From: Aminobacter aminovorans
Lineage (GTDB): Bacteria > Pseudomonadota > Alphaproteobacteria > Rhizobiales > Rhizobiaceae
DNA length: 64,000 nucleotides
Direction of reading: 5' to 3'
Assembly: GCF_900445235.1 (NCBI RefSeq)
Contig: NZ_UFSM01000001.1
Location: forward strand, 552,501-616,500
Of this stretch, positions 45,765-54,972 are shown in pieces. Position 1 is the first letter of the stretch; every line of letters begins with the position of its first letter. Made by a program: the position numbers and the translations under genes. Under the pieces are notes generated by a model. It was not told the DNA's origin. It did no database searches and was given only the letters and a program-made list of their open reading frames with translations.

Positions 45765-46499
45765 ATGACTAGGGAATCTTCGACAGCAAGAAAGATCGCG
45801 GCCAAGCCGGCATTCTGGCTGTCAGCGGCGGTTGCGGCGCTTGGCGCCTGGGCTCTGACGACACCGAGTGCCGCGCAGGAGGGCATCAAGATTCCGGCGC
45901 CAGTGCTCGACGCACCGGCGCAAGGCAACTCGACGGTGGCGGTGCTGGCAGGCGGCTGCTTCTGGGGCGTTCAGGGAGTGTTCCAGCACGTCGAGGGCGT
46001 CACGAACGCCGTGTCAGGCTACGCCGGCGGCGACAAGCAGACGGCCCAATACAACGTCGTGGGCAGCGGCTCGACCGGTCATGCGGAGTCGGTCAGGATC
46101 ACCTTCGACCCGCACAAGATCAGCTACGGCCAAATTCTGCAGGTCTACTTCTCGGTCGCGCACGATCCGACCGAGCTCAATCGCCAGGGACCAGACACCG
46201 GCACGCAATACCGGTCGACGATCTTCCCGGCCGATGCCGAACAGGCGAAGGTCGCCAAGGCCTATGTTGCCCAGCTCGACAAGGCCAAGGTCTTTGACGC
46301 CGCCATCGCGACGACGATCGAACCGGGTCGTGCCTTCTACAGGGCCGAGGACTATCACCAGGATTTCCTGACCCTGAACCCGACCTATCCTTACATCGTC
46401 TACAACGACCTGCCGAAGATCGAGAACCTCAAACGCCTGTTCCCGGATCGCTACCGCAGCGACCCGGTGCTGGTCTCGGAGGCCAAGGCATCCAACTGA
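45765..46499 (+). CDS. msrA: Peptide methionine sulfoxide reductase MsrA, exported
   Basis: 244 aa. An N-terminal hydrophobic segment (AFWLSAAVAALGAWAL) with a cleavage site after PSAA predicts export to the periplasm. The MsrA motif GGCFWGVQ has catalytic Cys65; EDYHQDFL and SGYAGG are conserved. Cys65 is the only cysteine, so no internal resolving Cys exists, and an outside reductant is needed. ATG 45765 follows GGAG. Divergent from the RidA-Liv operon, and in a locus with a sulfoxide-reductase-type molybdoenzyme, though perhaps unrelated to it. Confidence 0.95.
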   Translation: MTRESSTARKIAAKPAFWLSAAVAALGAWALTTPSAAQEGIKIPAPVLDAPAQGNSTVAVLAGGCFWGVQGVFQHVEGVTNAVSGYAGGDKQTAQYNVVGSGSTGHAESVRITFDPHKISYGQILQVYFSVAHDPTELNRQGPDTGTQYRSTIFPADAEQAKVAKAYVAQLDKAKVFDAAIATTIEPGRAFYRAEDYHQDFLTLNPTYPYIVYNDLPKIENLKRLFPDRYRSDPVLVSEAKASN

Positions 46500-46594
46500 T
46501 GACAAAGGGCGTTCCTCCAGAGGCGGCATCTTGGCGCGATGTGCCGGACCGGAACGTCCCAAACATGCGCCTGGAACAACCGTGTGAGTGAAGC

Positions 46595-47296
46595 CTAGTC
46601 CTGCTTCGGAAACCAGCCACCACCGGCGCTGCGGCTGAGACGCGGCGAGGTAATGGCGCCGTGGATATGGGCGATGTAGCCGGCATCGAGTTCGGTGATC
46701 GCCTGGCGCCAGACATCGCCCTGCAGCATGCCGAAAATGGCCGCGACCGGCCGGATGCCAGCTTTGGCCAACAGCTTCAACACCGCCAGCATCGACGTCC
46801 CGGAACTGATGACATCGTCGACGACCAGCACCCGTCGTTCTTCGAGCAGCGGCAGCATGCGGGGGTCGAGATAAAGCCGCTTGGCGTGCTCCGGACTGGT
46901 GATCGAGCTCATCGGCTCGGACAGGTCCTCGCTGTACCAGAACTTCCTGGAGGTCCCGAGCGCCACCATCCTGTCATGCCCGAGACGCCGGGCAACTCCA
47001 TTGGCCAATGGCAGGCCGAGCGTCGGCACGCCGATGACGACCTCGGGCGCGTAGGCCCGGGCATGGGTCGCCATGGCATCCGATAGCGCATCCTCGACCG
47101 CGAAGCTCGCCTGGTTGACGATCATCGAGGCCACTGCCTGGCTGCCATCGCCCGGCAGGACGCGGACGGGTAGCGCGATCTGGCGTCCGTCGGGCAGCGA
47201 TGCCGGATAGAGGTCGCGGAAGCCGTCGTCCGTTGCGGTGTCGAACGTGCCCGCGGGATAAACTGTCTGCCAGAATTGATGCGGAGCGAGTGGCAC
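46595..47296 (-). CDS. Phosphoribosyltransferase-family protein
   Basis: 233 aa if the GTG at 47296 is the start; AAAGG precedes it and no ATG-started form has family-like sequence in front of PLAPHQFWQTVYPAG. The PRPP-binding loop VLVVDDVISSGTS near residue 150 and VVIGVPTLGLPLANGVA near 75 place it with type I phosphoribosyltransferases (adenine/orotate-like). Divergent from an M20 amidohydrolase gene and close to nucleoside hydrolase and adenine deaminase-like genes, so a purine or pyrimidine salvage role is likely. Confidence 0.87.
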   Translation of the reverse strand: MPLAPHQFWQTVYPAGTFDTATDDGFRDLYPASLPDGRQIALPVRVLPGDGSQAVASMIVNQASFAVEDALSDAMATHARAYAPEVVIGVPTLGLPLANGVARRLGHDRMVALGTSRKFWYSEDLSEPMSSITSPEHAKRLYLDPRMLPLLEERRVLVVDDVISSGTSMLAVLKLLAKAGIRPVAAIFGMLQGDVWRQAITELDAGYIAHIHGAITSPRLSRSAGGGWFPKQD

Positions 47297-47386
47297 AACG
47301 GGCCTTTCTGTTGCAGAAGGGGACAGGCGGCGTCGATGGCCCTGGGCGCCTGAGATTGCAGAACCGGGCCGAACGGAGTTTGCGTG

Positions 47387-48565
47387 ATGACATCGACGGC
47401 CGGGCACGACAAGGGCGAAATCGAGATGCTGACGGCGCTGCGCCGCGACATCCACGCCCATCCCGAGCTGGGCTTCGAGGAACTACGCACATCAGGCATC
47501 GTGCAGAAGATACTGGTCGAGGCCGGCATCTCGGTGCAGACAGGGCTTGGCAAGACCGGCGTCGTCGGCACGCTGAAGCTCGGTGATGGCTCGCGGCGCA
47601 TCGCGTTGCGCGCCGACATGGACGCGCTCGCCATGCCCGAGATGGCCGAAGACCGGGCCTACAAGTCGACCGTGTCAGGCAAGATGCACGCCTGCGGCCA
47701 TGACGGCCATACCGTGATGCTGCTGGGTGCCGCCCGCGAACTCGCCCGTCGCAAGAGTTTTTCCGGCACGGTGCATTTCATCTTCCAGCCCGCCGAGGAA
47801 GGTCGTGGCGGCGCCAGGGCGATGATCGAGGACGGCTTCTTCAAGCAGTTTCCGGTCGATGCGGTCTACGGCCTGCACAACATGCCCGGCATCGCGGCCG
47901 ACAGCATGGCCGTGGTTTCAGGGCCGCAGCTTGCCTCCTCCGACCGCTGGACCGTCACCTTCAAGGGCATCGGCACCCATGGCGCGAAGCCGCATCTCGG
48001 CCGCGACGCAATGACGGCAGCCGGCCAGTTCCTGACGGCACTCCACACCATCGTCGCGCGCCGGGTCGACCCGCTGCAGCCGGCGGTGGTCAGCGCCTGT
48101 GCCATGGAAGCCGGCAGCTTCGAAGCGCTCAACGTCATCCCCGATCTGGTCAAGATCGGCGGCACGTCGCGGGCCTATTCCGGCGGCGTGCGCGACCAGC
48201 TGGAAGAAGAAATCGGCGCGCTCGCCGAGGGCTCCGCACGGCTCTACGGCATCGCGGCGGAGTACCGCTATTTCAGGCAGATGCCACCTGTCGTGAACGA
48301 CAAGGACGCTACCCGGCGTGCGCTGGCGGCGGCACAGGCAGCACTCGGCATCGACAAGGTGATGACCGAGTTCCCGCCCTCGACAGCCGGCGATGACTTC
48401 GCCATGTTCTGCCAGGAGGTGCCGGGCGCCTATGTCTGGCTCGGCAACGGCCCCGCCGTCGACGGCGCCCTGCACCACAACAGCCGCTACGACTTCAACG
48501 ACGACGCGCTGGCGAGCGGCGTGAAGTTCTGGACGACGCTGGTCGAGCAGGAACTGGCGGCATAG
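47387..48565 (+). CDS. M20-family amidohydrolase (hippurate/N-acyl amino acid type)
   Basis: 392 aa. Metal-binding Cys-His in HACGHDGHTVMLLG near residue 102, FQPAEEGRGGA near 134, GLHNMPG near 163 and C-terminal TAGDDFA and LHHNSRYDFND. Di-metal hydrolase that removes N-acyl groups from amino acids. The start may be the ATG at 47387 or a GTG at 47384; GGAG is 5-8 nt upstream. Physiological substrate unknown. Confidence 0.94.
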   Translation: MTSTAGHDKGEIEMLTALRRDIHAHPELGFEELRTSGIVQKILVEAGISVQTGLGKTGVVGTLKLGDGSRRIALRADMDALAMPEMAEDRAYKSTVSGKMHACGHDGHTVMLLGAARELARRKSFSGTVHFIFQPAEEGRGGARAMIEDGFFKQFPVDAVYGLHNMPGIAADSMAVVSGPQLASSDRWTVTFKGIGTHGAKPHLGRDAMTAAGQFLTALHTIVARRVDPLQPAVVSACAMEAGSFEALNVIPDLVKIGGTSRAYSGGVRDQLEEEIGALAEGSARLYGIAAEYRYFRQMPPVVNDKDATRRALAAAQAALGIDKVMTEFPPSTAGDDFAMFCQEVPGAYVWLGNGPAVDGALHHNSRYDFNDDALASGVKFWTTLVEQELAA

Positions 48566-48629
48566 TTTCCGGTCGCTCGGGGGCAAGCGCGCAAGGCCGT
48601 CATCCCATGAACACCACTCAAACGCTGTC

Positions 48630-48815
48630 GGCCCCCACTCCGGTTTGCTTCGCAAACCACCTCTTCCCCGTTCGACGGGGGGGAGAGGAAGGCCGCTGCA
48701 GGGTCACCACCCTTTCCTCTACCGCCCGAAATTGGGGGCGAGGAACCCAAGTTCTGAAAGGTAGCGCCCTACGAGATCGGCGTTTCCTCTCCCTCACGAA
48801 GTGGGGGAGGCATGA
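48630..48815. repeat. Intergenic palindromic repeat, copy A
   Basis: Includes TCCGGTTTGCTTCGCAAACC (48639-48658, a stem-loop GGTTTG-CTTCG-CAAACC), then CCCCGTTCGACGGGG and a closing CTCACGAAGTGGGGGAGG. A near copy lies at 51803-51945. It fills the gap between the convergent M20 gene and nucleoside hydrolase gene. Confidence 0.8.
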
Positions 48816-48821
48816 CGAGGG

Positions 48822-49745
48822 TTACTCCGCCTTCAGCCTGTCATAGAGCAGCTTCAACACCGCGGTGCTCTCGACTTTCAGCGCCACCGAAACCGCGGCT
48901 CCGTCGTCCGAAACCGTCAGCGCCCCGGCATCACGCGTCGCGCCGGTATCGACGACAAGCTTCAGCGTCTCGCAGCCAAACAGCGCCTCATCGAGCGCCA
49001 GCAACATGACGCAGGGGTCGTGCAGCGGCCGGCTTTCGCCGCCAGTGGTCGACTGGAAATAAGCATCGATCAGCGCGCCGGAAGCGACAGCCGCCGGCAC
49101 ATCAGATGCCTGCAGCATGGCCGTGTCGTCGCGCGTGGCGCGAACCTTGCGGGTAACGTCGAGCGGGATCAGCGTCATGTCGAGCCCGGCGGCGAAGACG
49201 ATCTCGGCGGCTTCCGGATCTGCGGCGATATTGAACTCGGCGCGCGGGCCGATGTTGCCCGGCTCGTGCACCGCGCCACCCATGGCGATGACGCGGCCGA
49301 TGCGGCCGGCGGCCTCCGAGTACTCGGTGACGAGGCGAGCGATGTTGGTCAGCGGGCCGAGCGCCAGGATGTCGACGGTGTCGGTTTCCGCGGCATGGAG
49401 CGTGTCGCGCAGCCAGGTGACTGCGTCGCCGGCCACGGGCTGTGAAAGCGCATCGGGGAAGGCCACACCGCCGAGGCCGTCATTGCCGTGAATGTCTGCG
49501 GTGTCGAACCCCTTGCGCGAAAGCGGCCCGGCGGCACCGGCGATGACAGGCACGTCGACCCGGCCCTCAAGCGCGAGGATGCGGCCGGCATTGCGCGTCG
49601 TCGTTGCAATGCCGATGTTGCCGGCGACCGTCGTGATGCCGATGACGTCGAACTCGGCCGACTTCAGCGCCAGCAGGATCGCCACCGCATCGTCGATGCC
49701 GGGATCGGTGTCGATGATCACCTTGCGGGTGGGTTTCAGCTGCAT
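48822..49745 (-). CDS. Inosine/uridine-preferring nucleoside hydrolase
   Basis: Cleaves ribonucleosides to base and ribose. 307 aa from the ATG at 49745 (AAGG 8 nt upstream); a start 5 codons earlier is possible. The calcium-binding motif DTDPGIDDA is at residues 12-20, with NIAADPEAA near 165 and HDPCVML near 240. Divergent from the adenine deaminase-like gene, which could take the released base. Confidence 0.95.
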   Translation of the reverse strand: MQLKPTRKVIIDTDPGIDDAVAILLALKSAEFDVIGITTVAGNIGIATTTRNAGRILALEGRVDVPVIAGAAGPLSRKGFDTADIHGNDGLGGVAFPDALSQPVAGDAVTWLRDTLHAAETDTVDILALGPLTNIARLVTEYSEAAGRIGRVIAMGGAVHEPGNIGPRAEFNIAADPEAAEIVFAAGLDMTLIPLDVTRKVRATRDDTAMLQASDVPAAVASGALIDAYFQSTTGGESRPLHDPCVMLLALDEALFGCETLKLVVDTGATRDAGALTVSDDGAAVSVALKVESTAVLKLLYDRLKAE

Positions 49746-49908
49746 GGCGCGACCTTTCATTCCAGTCTCAAATCAAGTCGGTCTGGCTTCACATCATCGC
49801 ATCGGGGGAATCAAGTCGAAATGCTTGTCCCAGCACCGCTCGACCGCTCTATGCTGGCACAGTGGAAACGGGTTCCGATTTCGCCGGTGATGCAGTAGAG
49901 GCGAGGCC

Positions 49909-51783
49909 ATGATCAAGACAGCTCCTTTGCCCGCCGACCTCCTCATCGATCCCGCCGACGAAATCCTGATCAGGCAGGACCTCGTGCTTGTTGCCCTCGG
50001 CAAGCGCGAAGCCGATCGCCTCGTCCGGCTCGGCCGCGTGCTCGACGTGCATACCGGCACCTGGATGGACGATTGCGAAGTGGCGATCCGCGGCAGGCGC
50101 ATCGCCCATGTCGGCCCTGCCGGCAGCTTCACGGGCACGGCGCGCGAGACCATCGACCGCACACATCTGGCTGCGGTGCCCGGCTTCGGCGAAGTGCACA
50201 AACACATCGAAAGCTCGCATCTGACGCCGGAGCACGAGGCGGCACTGGTCATGCCGCGCGGCAACACCTGGACCTGCGAGGCGAGCCACGAGTTCTCCAA
50301 CGTCAACGGCCCTGATAACCTCGAATTCTGGCTGACGGCGCGCCGCGCCGGCTCGCCGATGAAGATCTTTCCATTGCCCGGTTCGGCCGTGCCGCCGACC
50401 GCCTATGAGGGTGGCGGTGGGCATTTCGGCTATGCCGAGCAGATCGGGTTCCTCGGCGAAAGCACGATGGTCGCGGGTCTCGACGAGGTCATGGACTGGC
50501 CGGCAGTGTGGAATCCCGAGAACCCGTCGCATGGCCGTCTGTGGGGCATGATCCAGGCGACCTTCGAAAAGCGCGGTGTGGTCGAAGGCCATGGCGCCGG
50601 CCTGCGCGACCTGCCGTCGATCAATGCCTTTGCCGCCGCCGGCCTGTCGTCCGACCACGAGGCGTGGACGCCGGAGGAGGCATGGGACAAGCTCAGGCGC
50701 GGCATCTTCATCGAGATCCGTCCGCATTCGATGCCCGACATCATCAAGGGCCTGCTCGAACGCGGCTTGCGCGACTGGAGCCAGGTGGCGTTCGCCACCG
50801 ACGACCGCAGCGCGTCCGACACGCTGAAGATGGGCGCGACCGACCACAATGTCCGTCTCGCCATCGAAAGCGGGCTGGCGCCCGAAATCGCCTATCAGTG
50901 CGTGTCGATCAACCCGGCGCGGCACATGCGGCTGACGCCCTTCGTCGGCTCGATTGCGCCCGGCCGCTTCGCCGACATGGTGCTGCTCGACAAGACGGCG
51001 ACCGTTTCGATTTCGGAAGTCTGGGCCGACGGCCAGCAGGTCTCCGAGGGCAAGACCTTCTCCGGCCACCTGCCTGATATCGACTGGCCAGACTGGGCGA
51101 CGAAGACGGTCAATGTCGGCCGCGAGCTCACTGCCGATGACTTCGCCATAGCAGCCGAGCCAGGCCGCGAAACGATGCGGGCGGCCCTGCTGCGCCCATT
51201 CCATTGGGACGATAACTTCATCACCACGGAACTTGCCGTGGCCGATGGCGCGGTGCAGCGCGACACTGACCGCAACATCACCAAATTCGCCGTTGTCGAC
51301 CGCTATTCGGGCAAGGGCCGCGTCGCCAAGATGTTCTGGCTCGGCTGCGGCCCGAAGACGCCCGACACGGCGGTCGGCTGCACAGTGGCACACGACCAGC
51401 ATAACATCTGGGTCGTCGGCTCTTCGGACGCGGCCATGGCCGAAGTGGTCAACCGCATCTCGCAGAACCAGGGCGGATGGGCGCTGGTTTCTGGCGGCAA
51501 GGTCGTCGCCGACGTGCATTATGAGGTCGGCGGCCTGATGACCAACCGCCCCGCCGAAGCGCTCGATGCCGAGATGGAAAAGCTCTACGCCGAAGCCAAC
51601 AAGATCGACTGGCTCTACGAGCCGACCTTCTCGCCGCGCTGGTTCCCAGGCTTCCCCGAGCGGCTGCAATTCGCCACTTTGACCTGTGCGCCCTGGCGCT
51701 GGGTACTGGTGGCGCCGACAGATGCGGCACCCGAAGGTTTTGTGAACGTGCAGACGGGTGAGAGCCACAAGGTGGTTTGGTAG
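49909..51783 (+). CDS. Adenine deaminase-family protein
   Basis: 624-aa amidohydrolase of the Ade family; would turn adenine into hypoxanthine and ammonia. Metal site VPGFGEVHKHIESSHLTP has His97 and His99 with IESS kept, but the usual Asp before it (PGFID) is Glu (GFGE). SHEFSNV replaces the usual DPHEIANV, keeping one His-Glu. ATDDRSASD carries the late Asp. Rhizobia commonly have this longer, diverged Ade type, so other deamination substrates are possible. ATG 49909 follows GAGG. Confidence 0.88.
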   Translation: MIKTAPLPADLLIDPADEILIRQDLVLVALGKREADRLVRLGRVLDVHTGTWMDDCEVAIRGRRIAHVGPAGSFTGTARETIDRTHLAAVPGFGEVHKHIESSHLTPEHEAALVMPRGNTWTCEASHEFSNVNGPDNLEFWLTARRAGSPMKIFPLPGSAVPPTAYEGGGGHFGYAEQIGFLGESTMVAGLDEVMDWPAVWNPENPSHGRLWGMIQATFEKRGVVEGHGAGLRDLPSINAFAAAGLSSDHEAWTPEEAWDKLRRGIFIEIRPHSMPDIIKGLLERGLRDWSQVAFATDDRSASDTLKMGATDHNVRLAIESGLAPEIAYQCVSINPARHMRLTPFVGSIAPGRFADMVLLDKTATVSISEVWADGQQVSEGKTFSGHLPDIDWPDWATKTVNVGRELTADDFAIAAEPGRETMRAALLRPFHWDDNFITTELAVADGAVQRDTDRNITKFAVVDRYSGKGRVAKMFWLGCGPKTPDTAVGCTVAHDQHNIWVVGSSDAAMAEVVNRISQNQGGWALVSGGKVVADVHYEVGGLMTNRPAEALDAEMEKLYAEANKIDWLYEPTFSPRWFPGFPERLQFATLTCAPWRWVLVAPTDAAPEGFVNVQTGESHKVVW

Positions 51784-51802
51784 AGGCTACTGAAGCCCTG
51801 TC

Positions 51803-51945
51803 GACCCCCGCTCCGGTTTGCTTCGCAAACCACCTTTCCCCCGTTCGACGGGGGGAGAGGAAAGCGGCCGCAAGCTCAGTCTCTGCCTCACATCGCTTGA
51901 TCGGCGGTTACTCTCCCTCACGAAACGGGGGAGAGGTGGCACGGC
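51803..51945. repeat. Intergenic palindromic repeat, copy B
   Basis: Shares TCCGGTTTGCTTCGCAAACC (51812-51831) and CCCCCGTTCGACGGGGG with copy A at 48.6 kb, and ends with CTCACGAAACGGGGGAGAGG. The rest of the 400-bp gap to 52183 holds no gene and no structure I can name. Confidence 0.8.
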
Positions 51946-52183
51946 GAAGCCGGGACGGAGTCGGGGAGTTCGTCGAACTGGCGGTCAGCCAAGCGGGTTC
52001 GACGAAACGCCCCGGCGCCAGCCCCTCATCCTGGACTGCGGGCCCGCAAAGCCATCAGACGCTGGCGAAACCCATTGCGGGCGAACCTGCAGGAGATCGA
52101 GGCAAGTACCTCAGCCTCGCTCCGTCGTTGGGTACCGGATAGCCTCCGCTTTGCTCCGGCTTGCGAGATGACGCTGGTCGGGC

Positions 52184-53593
52184 TCAGCCCTTGTCTTCGG
52201 CAAACGCCGCCAGGATGCGCGCCCAGGAACGGATACCCTTCCGGAAGCTCGACAGGTCGTATTTCTCGTTCGGGCTGTGGATACGGTTGTCGAAGCGGGC
52301 GAAGCCGATCAGCAGCGAATCCATGCCGAGCTTTTCCTTGAAGGCAGAAACGATCGGGATCGAGCCGCCACTTCCGGCAATCGCCGCCTCGCGCTCCCAC
52401 TCCTCGGTCAGCGCTCCGAGCGCTTTGGTGAGAAAATCGCCATCGATCGGCATGACGGTCGCGGCACTTGCGCCGTGGTCGATGAACTCGACCGAACAAT
52501 CGCCGGGGATGCGGGCACGGACATGGGCGCGGAAGGCGTCGCGGATCTTCTGGGGATCCTGACCGGCGACGAGACGGAACGAGATCTTGGACTGCGCCTT
52601 GGCCGGGATGACGGTCTTGAAACCCTCTTCCGTGTAGCCGCCGATGATGCCGTGGATCTCGCAGCTCGGGCGCGCCCAGACCTGCTCGAGCACGGTGCGG
52701 CCGTTTTCGCCGGCGGGAATCGAGAGGCCGATATCCCCCAGAAATCCCCTATCGTCGAACGGCAGGCGCTGCCACTGCGCCTTGATGGCGTCGGGCAGTT
52801 CGCGGACCCCGTCATAGAAGCCTTCGACAGCCACCCCGCCGTCTGATGTGCGCAGGCTGGCGATGATGTCGGACAACACCTGCAGCGGATTGCGCGCGGC
52901 GTTACCATAGATGCCCGAATGCAGGTCGCGGTTGGAGCAGGAGATGACGATCTCCTCCTTCAGCACGCCGCGCAGCATGGTGGTCACCGCAGGCGTCTCG
53001 GCGTCCCACATGTCAGTGTCGCAGACCAGCACGACGTCGGCCTTGAGCTCGGCGCCCGTCGTGTCGAGGAAAGGCGGCAGGCTCGGGCTGGAGATTTCTT
53101 CCTCGCCCTCGAACAGCACCGACACCTGGATTGGCAGGCTGCCGGTAACGGCCTTCCAGGCACGGCACGCCTCGACGAAGGTCAAAAGTTGGCCCTTGTC
53201 GTCGGAGGCGCCGCGGGCAACGATGTGGGTCTCGCCATCGGGCTGCGGCACGAGCCTCGGCTCGAATGGGTCGGAGTGCCACAGACCACGCGGATCGACC
53301 GGCTGAACGTCGTAATGGCCGTAGAACAGCACATGCGGTCCCTGCCCAGTGCGGTCGTGGCCAACCACCATGGGATGTCTGGCAGTCGGGCGCACCGAAG
53401 CATCGAAGCCGAGCACATCCAATTCCCTGGTCAGCCATTCGGCGGCGCGCTTGCAGTCGGCGGCATGCGCAGGATCGGTCGAGACGGAGGGAATCCGGAT
53501 CAGGTCGAACAGACGCGCCATGCTACCGTCGATGTTGGCGTCGACATTGGCGAGCACTTCCTGGAGGCGTGCCGAGGCTTCTGATCTGTTCAT
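52184..53593 (-). CDS. M20-family dipeptidase
   Basis: 469-aa di-zinc peptidase. Metal and catalytic segments: FYGHYDVQPVDP near residue 89, RGASDDKGQL near 126, VLFEGEEEISSP near 159, CDTDMW near 191, and the dimerisation-domain His in NRDLHSGIYGN near 223. Full length for cytosolic dipeptidases of the CNDP type. It follows the amidohydrolase gene by 42 bp as last gene of the Pot-type transporter operon, pointing to uptake and hydrolysis of a peptide- or amide-like compound. Confidence 0.94.
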   Translation of the reverse strand: MNRSEASARLQEVLANVDANIDGSMARLFDLIRIPSVSTDPAHAADCKRAAEWLTRELDVLGFDASVRPTARHPMVVGHDRTGQGPHVLFYGHYDVQPVDPRGLWHSDPFEPRLVPQPDGETHIVARGASDDKGQLLTFVEACRAWKAVTGSLPIQVSVLFEGEEEISSPSLPPFLDTTGAELKADVVLVCDTDMWDAETPAVTTMLRGVLKEEIVISCSNRDLHSGIYGNAARNPLQVLSDIIASLRTSDGGVAVEGFYDGVRELPDAIKAQWQRLPFDDRGFLGDIGLSIPAGENGRTVLEQVWARPSCEIHGIIGGYTEEGFKTVIPAKAQSKISFRLVAGQDPQKIRDAFRAHVRARIPGDCSVEFIDHGASAATVMPIDGDFLTKALGALTEEWEREAAIAGSGGSIPIVSAFKEKLGMDSLLIGFARFDNRIHSPNEKYDLSSFRKGIRSWARILAAFAEDKG

Positions 53594-53635
53594 GACTGTG
53601 TCCTTCCCTGTACTGCCCTGACGTTCGTCCGCAAT

Positions 53636-54958
53636 TTAGCCGGCGGCGTCGATACGGGCCATTTCGGCCTTGAAGCTCTGCGCCACCTGCAATGCGTCGC
53701 GCAGCACCTTCTTGCGTTCGAGGCTCAACACGTCGCGGCCACGCATCAGCCAGTCGCCACCCACCATGACGTCACGCACGTCGGTCGGCATGGTGGCGAA
53801 AACGAGCGTCGAATAAATGTCGTAGATCGGCTGCTGACGCGGCGAGGCCAGGCTGACGCGGATGAGGTCGGCCTGCTTGCCTGGCTCGAGCGAGCCGACC
53901 CTGGCGTCGAGCCCCAGCACCTTGGCGCCGTCGCGGGTCGCCATGCGCACGACATCGACCGAGGCCATCGGCTTGCGGCTGTGGCCGAGCAGCTTCTGGA
54001 ACATCGACACCGGCGCGAACTGCGAGAACAGGTCGAGCGTGTTGCCGCTCATTGCGCCATCTGTCGAGATGCCGACAGGAATGCCGGCTTTCCGCATCGC
54101 CTCGACGGGCGCAATGCCGCGACCGGCCTTGCCGTTGGAGCGGGCGTTGTGCGCGACGCAGACCTCGGCATGGGCCATGCGCTCGATGTCTGTCTCGTCG
54201 ACATGCAGGCAGTGGGCGCAGATCAACCCCTTGCGCAGAAGCCCCGCCTTCTCGACGACCTCGACCGGGCGCATGCCGTGGGTTTGTTGCGCCCACTCCA
54301 TCTCGGCATCGCTCTCGGCGAGATGCATCTGGACGGGCACGTCGAGATGGTCGTCCGCCCAGCGGGCGATGCGCTCCATCGTTGCCATGCCTGTCGAATA
54401 AGGCGCATGCGGCGCAATCGACGGGATGACCCTGCTATGGCAGGAGAATTCGGCGACAAGTGCCTCGGCCAGCGCGAAACCTTCATCGACCGACTTGTGA
54501 TCCGGCGGATCGAAATCGGCTATGGTCTGGCCGAGCACACCGCGAATGCCGGCCTGGGCAACGACTTGGGCGACCTCGGTCTCGAAGTAATACATGTCGG
54601 CGACCGACGTGACGCCGCCCTCGATCAGCTCGAGCGCGGCAAGAGCAGTTCCGGCACGCACCGCCTCCGGCCGCACGAACTTGCGTTCCAAGGGCAGGAT
54701 GTAGCGGTAGAGCCGGTCGTCGACGTCCTCGCCGAGGCCGCGGAACAGCGTCATCGCCATGTGGCAATGCGGGTTGACCATACCGGGCATGACGAGGTCG
54801 CCGCCGGCATCGACTACCTCGGCGCCGGCGACTTCAGGTGCCTCGCCCGCGCCGACGGCCTTGACGATCTCGCCCTCGACATGGACCCAGCCCTTGTCGA
54901 TGACCGGCATGTCCGCCGTGCAAGGGAGAACGGTGGCGTTGGCGATGAGGATGGACAT
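53636..54958 (-). CDS. Amidohydrolase (MTA/SAH deaminase/TrzA-AtzB type)
   Basis: 440 aa of the cytosine deaminase-like amidohydrolase group. Metal-binding NPHCHMAMTLFRG near residue 62, APHAPYSTG near 180, HLAESDAEMEW near 210, and STDGAMSGNTLDLFSQ near 297 with the catalytic Asp. Members deaminate adenosyl compounds, guanine-like rings or triazines. Lies 14 bp after the transporter ATPase gene, so it probably deaminates the imported compound. Confidence 0.92.
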   Translation of the reverse strand: MSILIANATVLPCTADMPVIDKGWVHVEGEIVKAVGAGEAPEVAGAEVVDAGGDLVMPGMVNPHCHMAMTLFRGLGEDVDDRLYRYILPLERKFVRPEAVRAGTALAALELIEGGVTSVADMYYFETEVAQVVAQAGIRGVLGQTIADFDPPDHKSVDEGFALAEALVAEFSCHSRVIPSIAPHAPYSTGMATMERIARWADDHLDVPVQMHLAESDAEMEWAQQTHGMRPVEVVEKAGLLRKGLICAHCLHVDETDIERMAHAEVCVAHNARSNGKAGRGIAPVEAMRKAGIPVGISTDGAMSGNTLDLFSQFAPVSMFQKLLGHSRKPMASVDVVRMATRDGAKVLGLDARVGSLEPGKQADLIRVSLASPRQQPIYDIYSTLVFATMPTDVRDVMVGGDWLMRGRDVLSLERKKVLRDALQVAQSFKAEMARIDAAG

Positions 54959-54972
54959 CTACAGTCCTCGGT

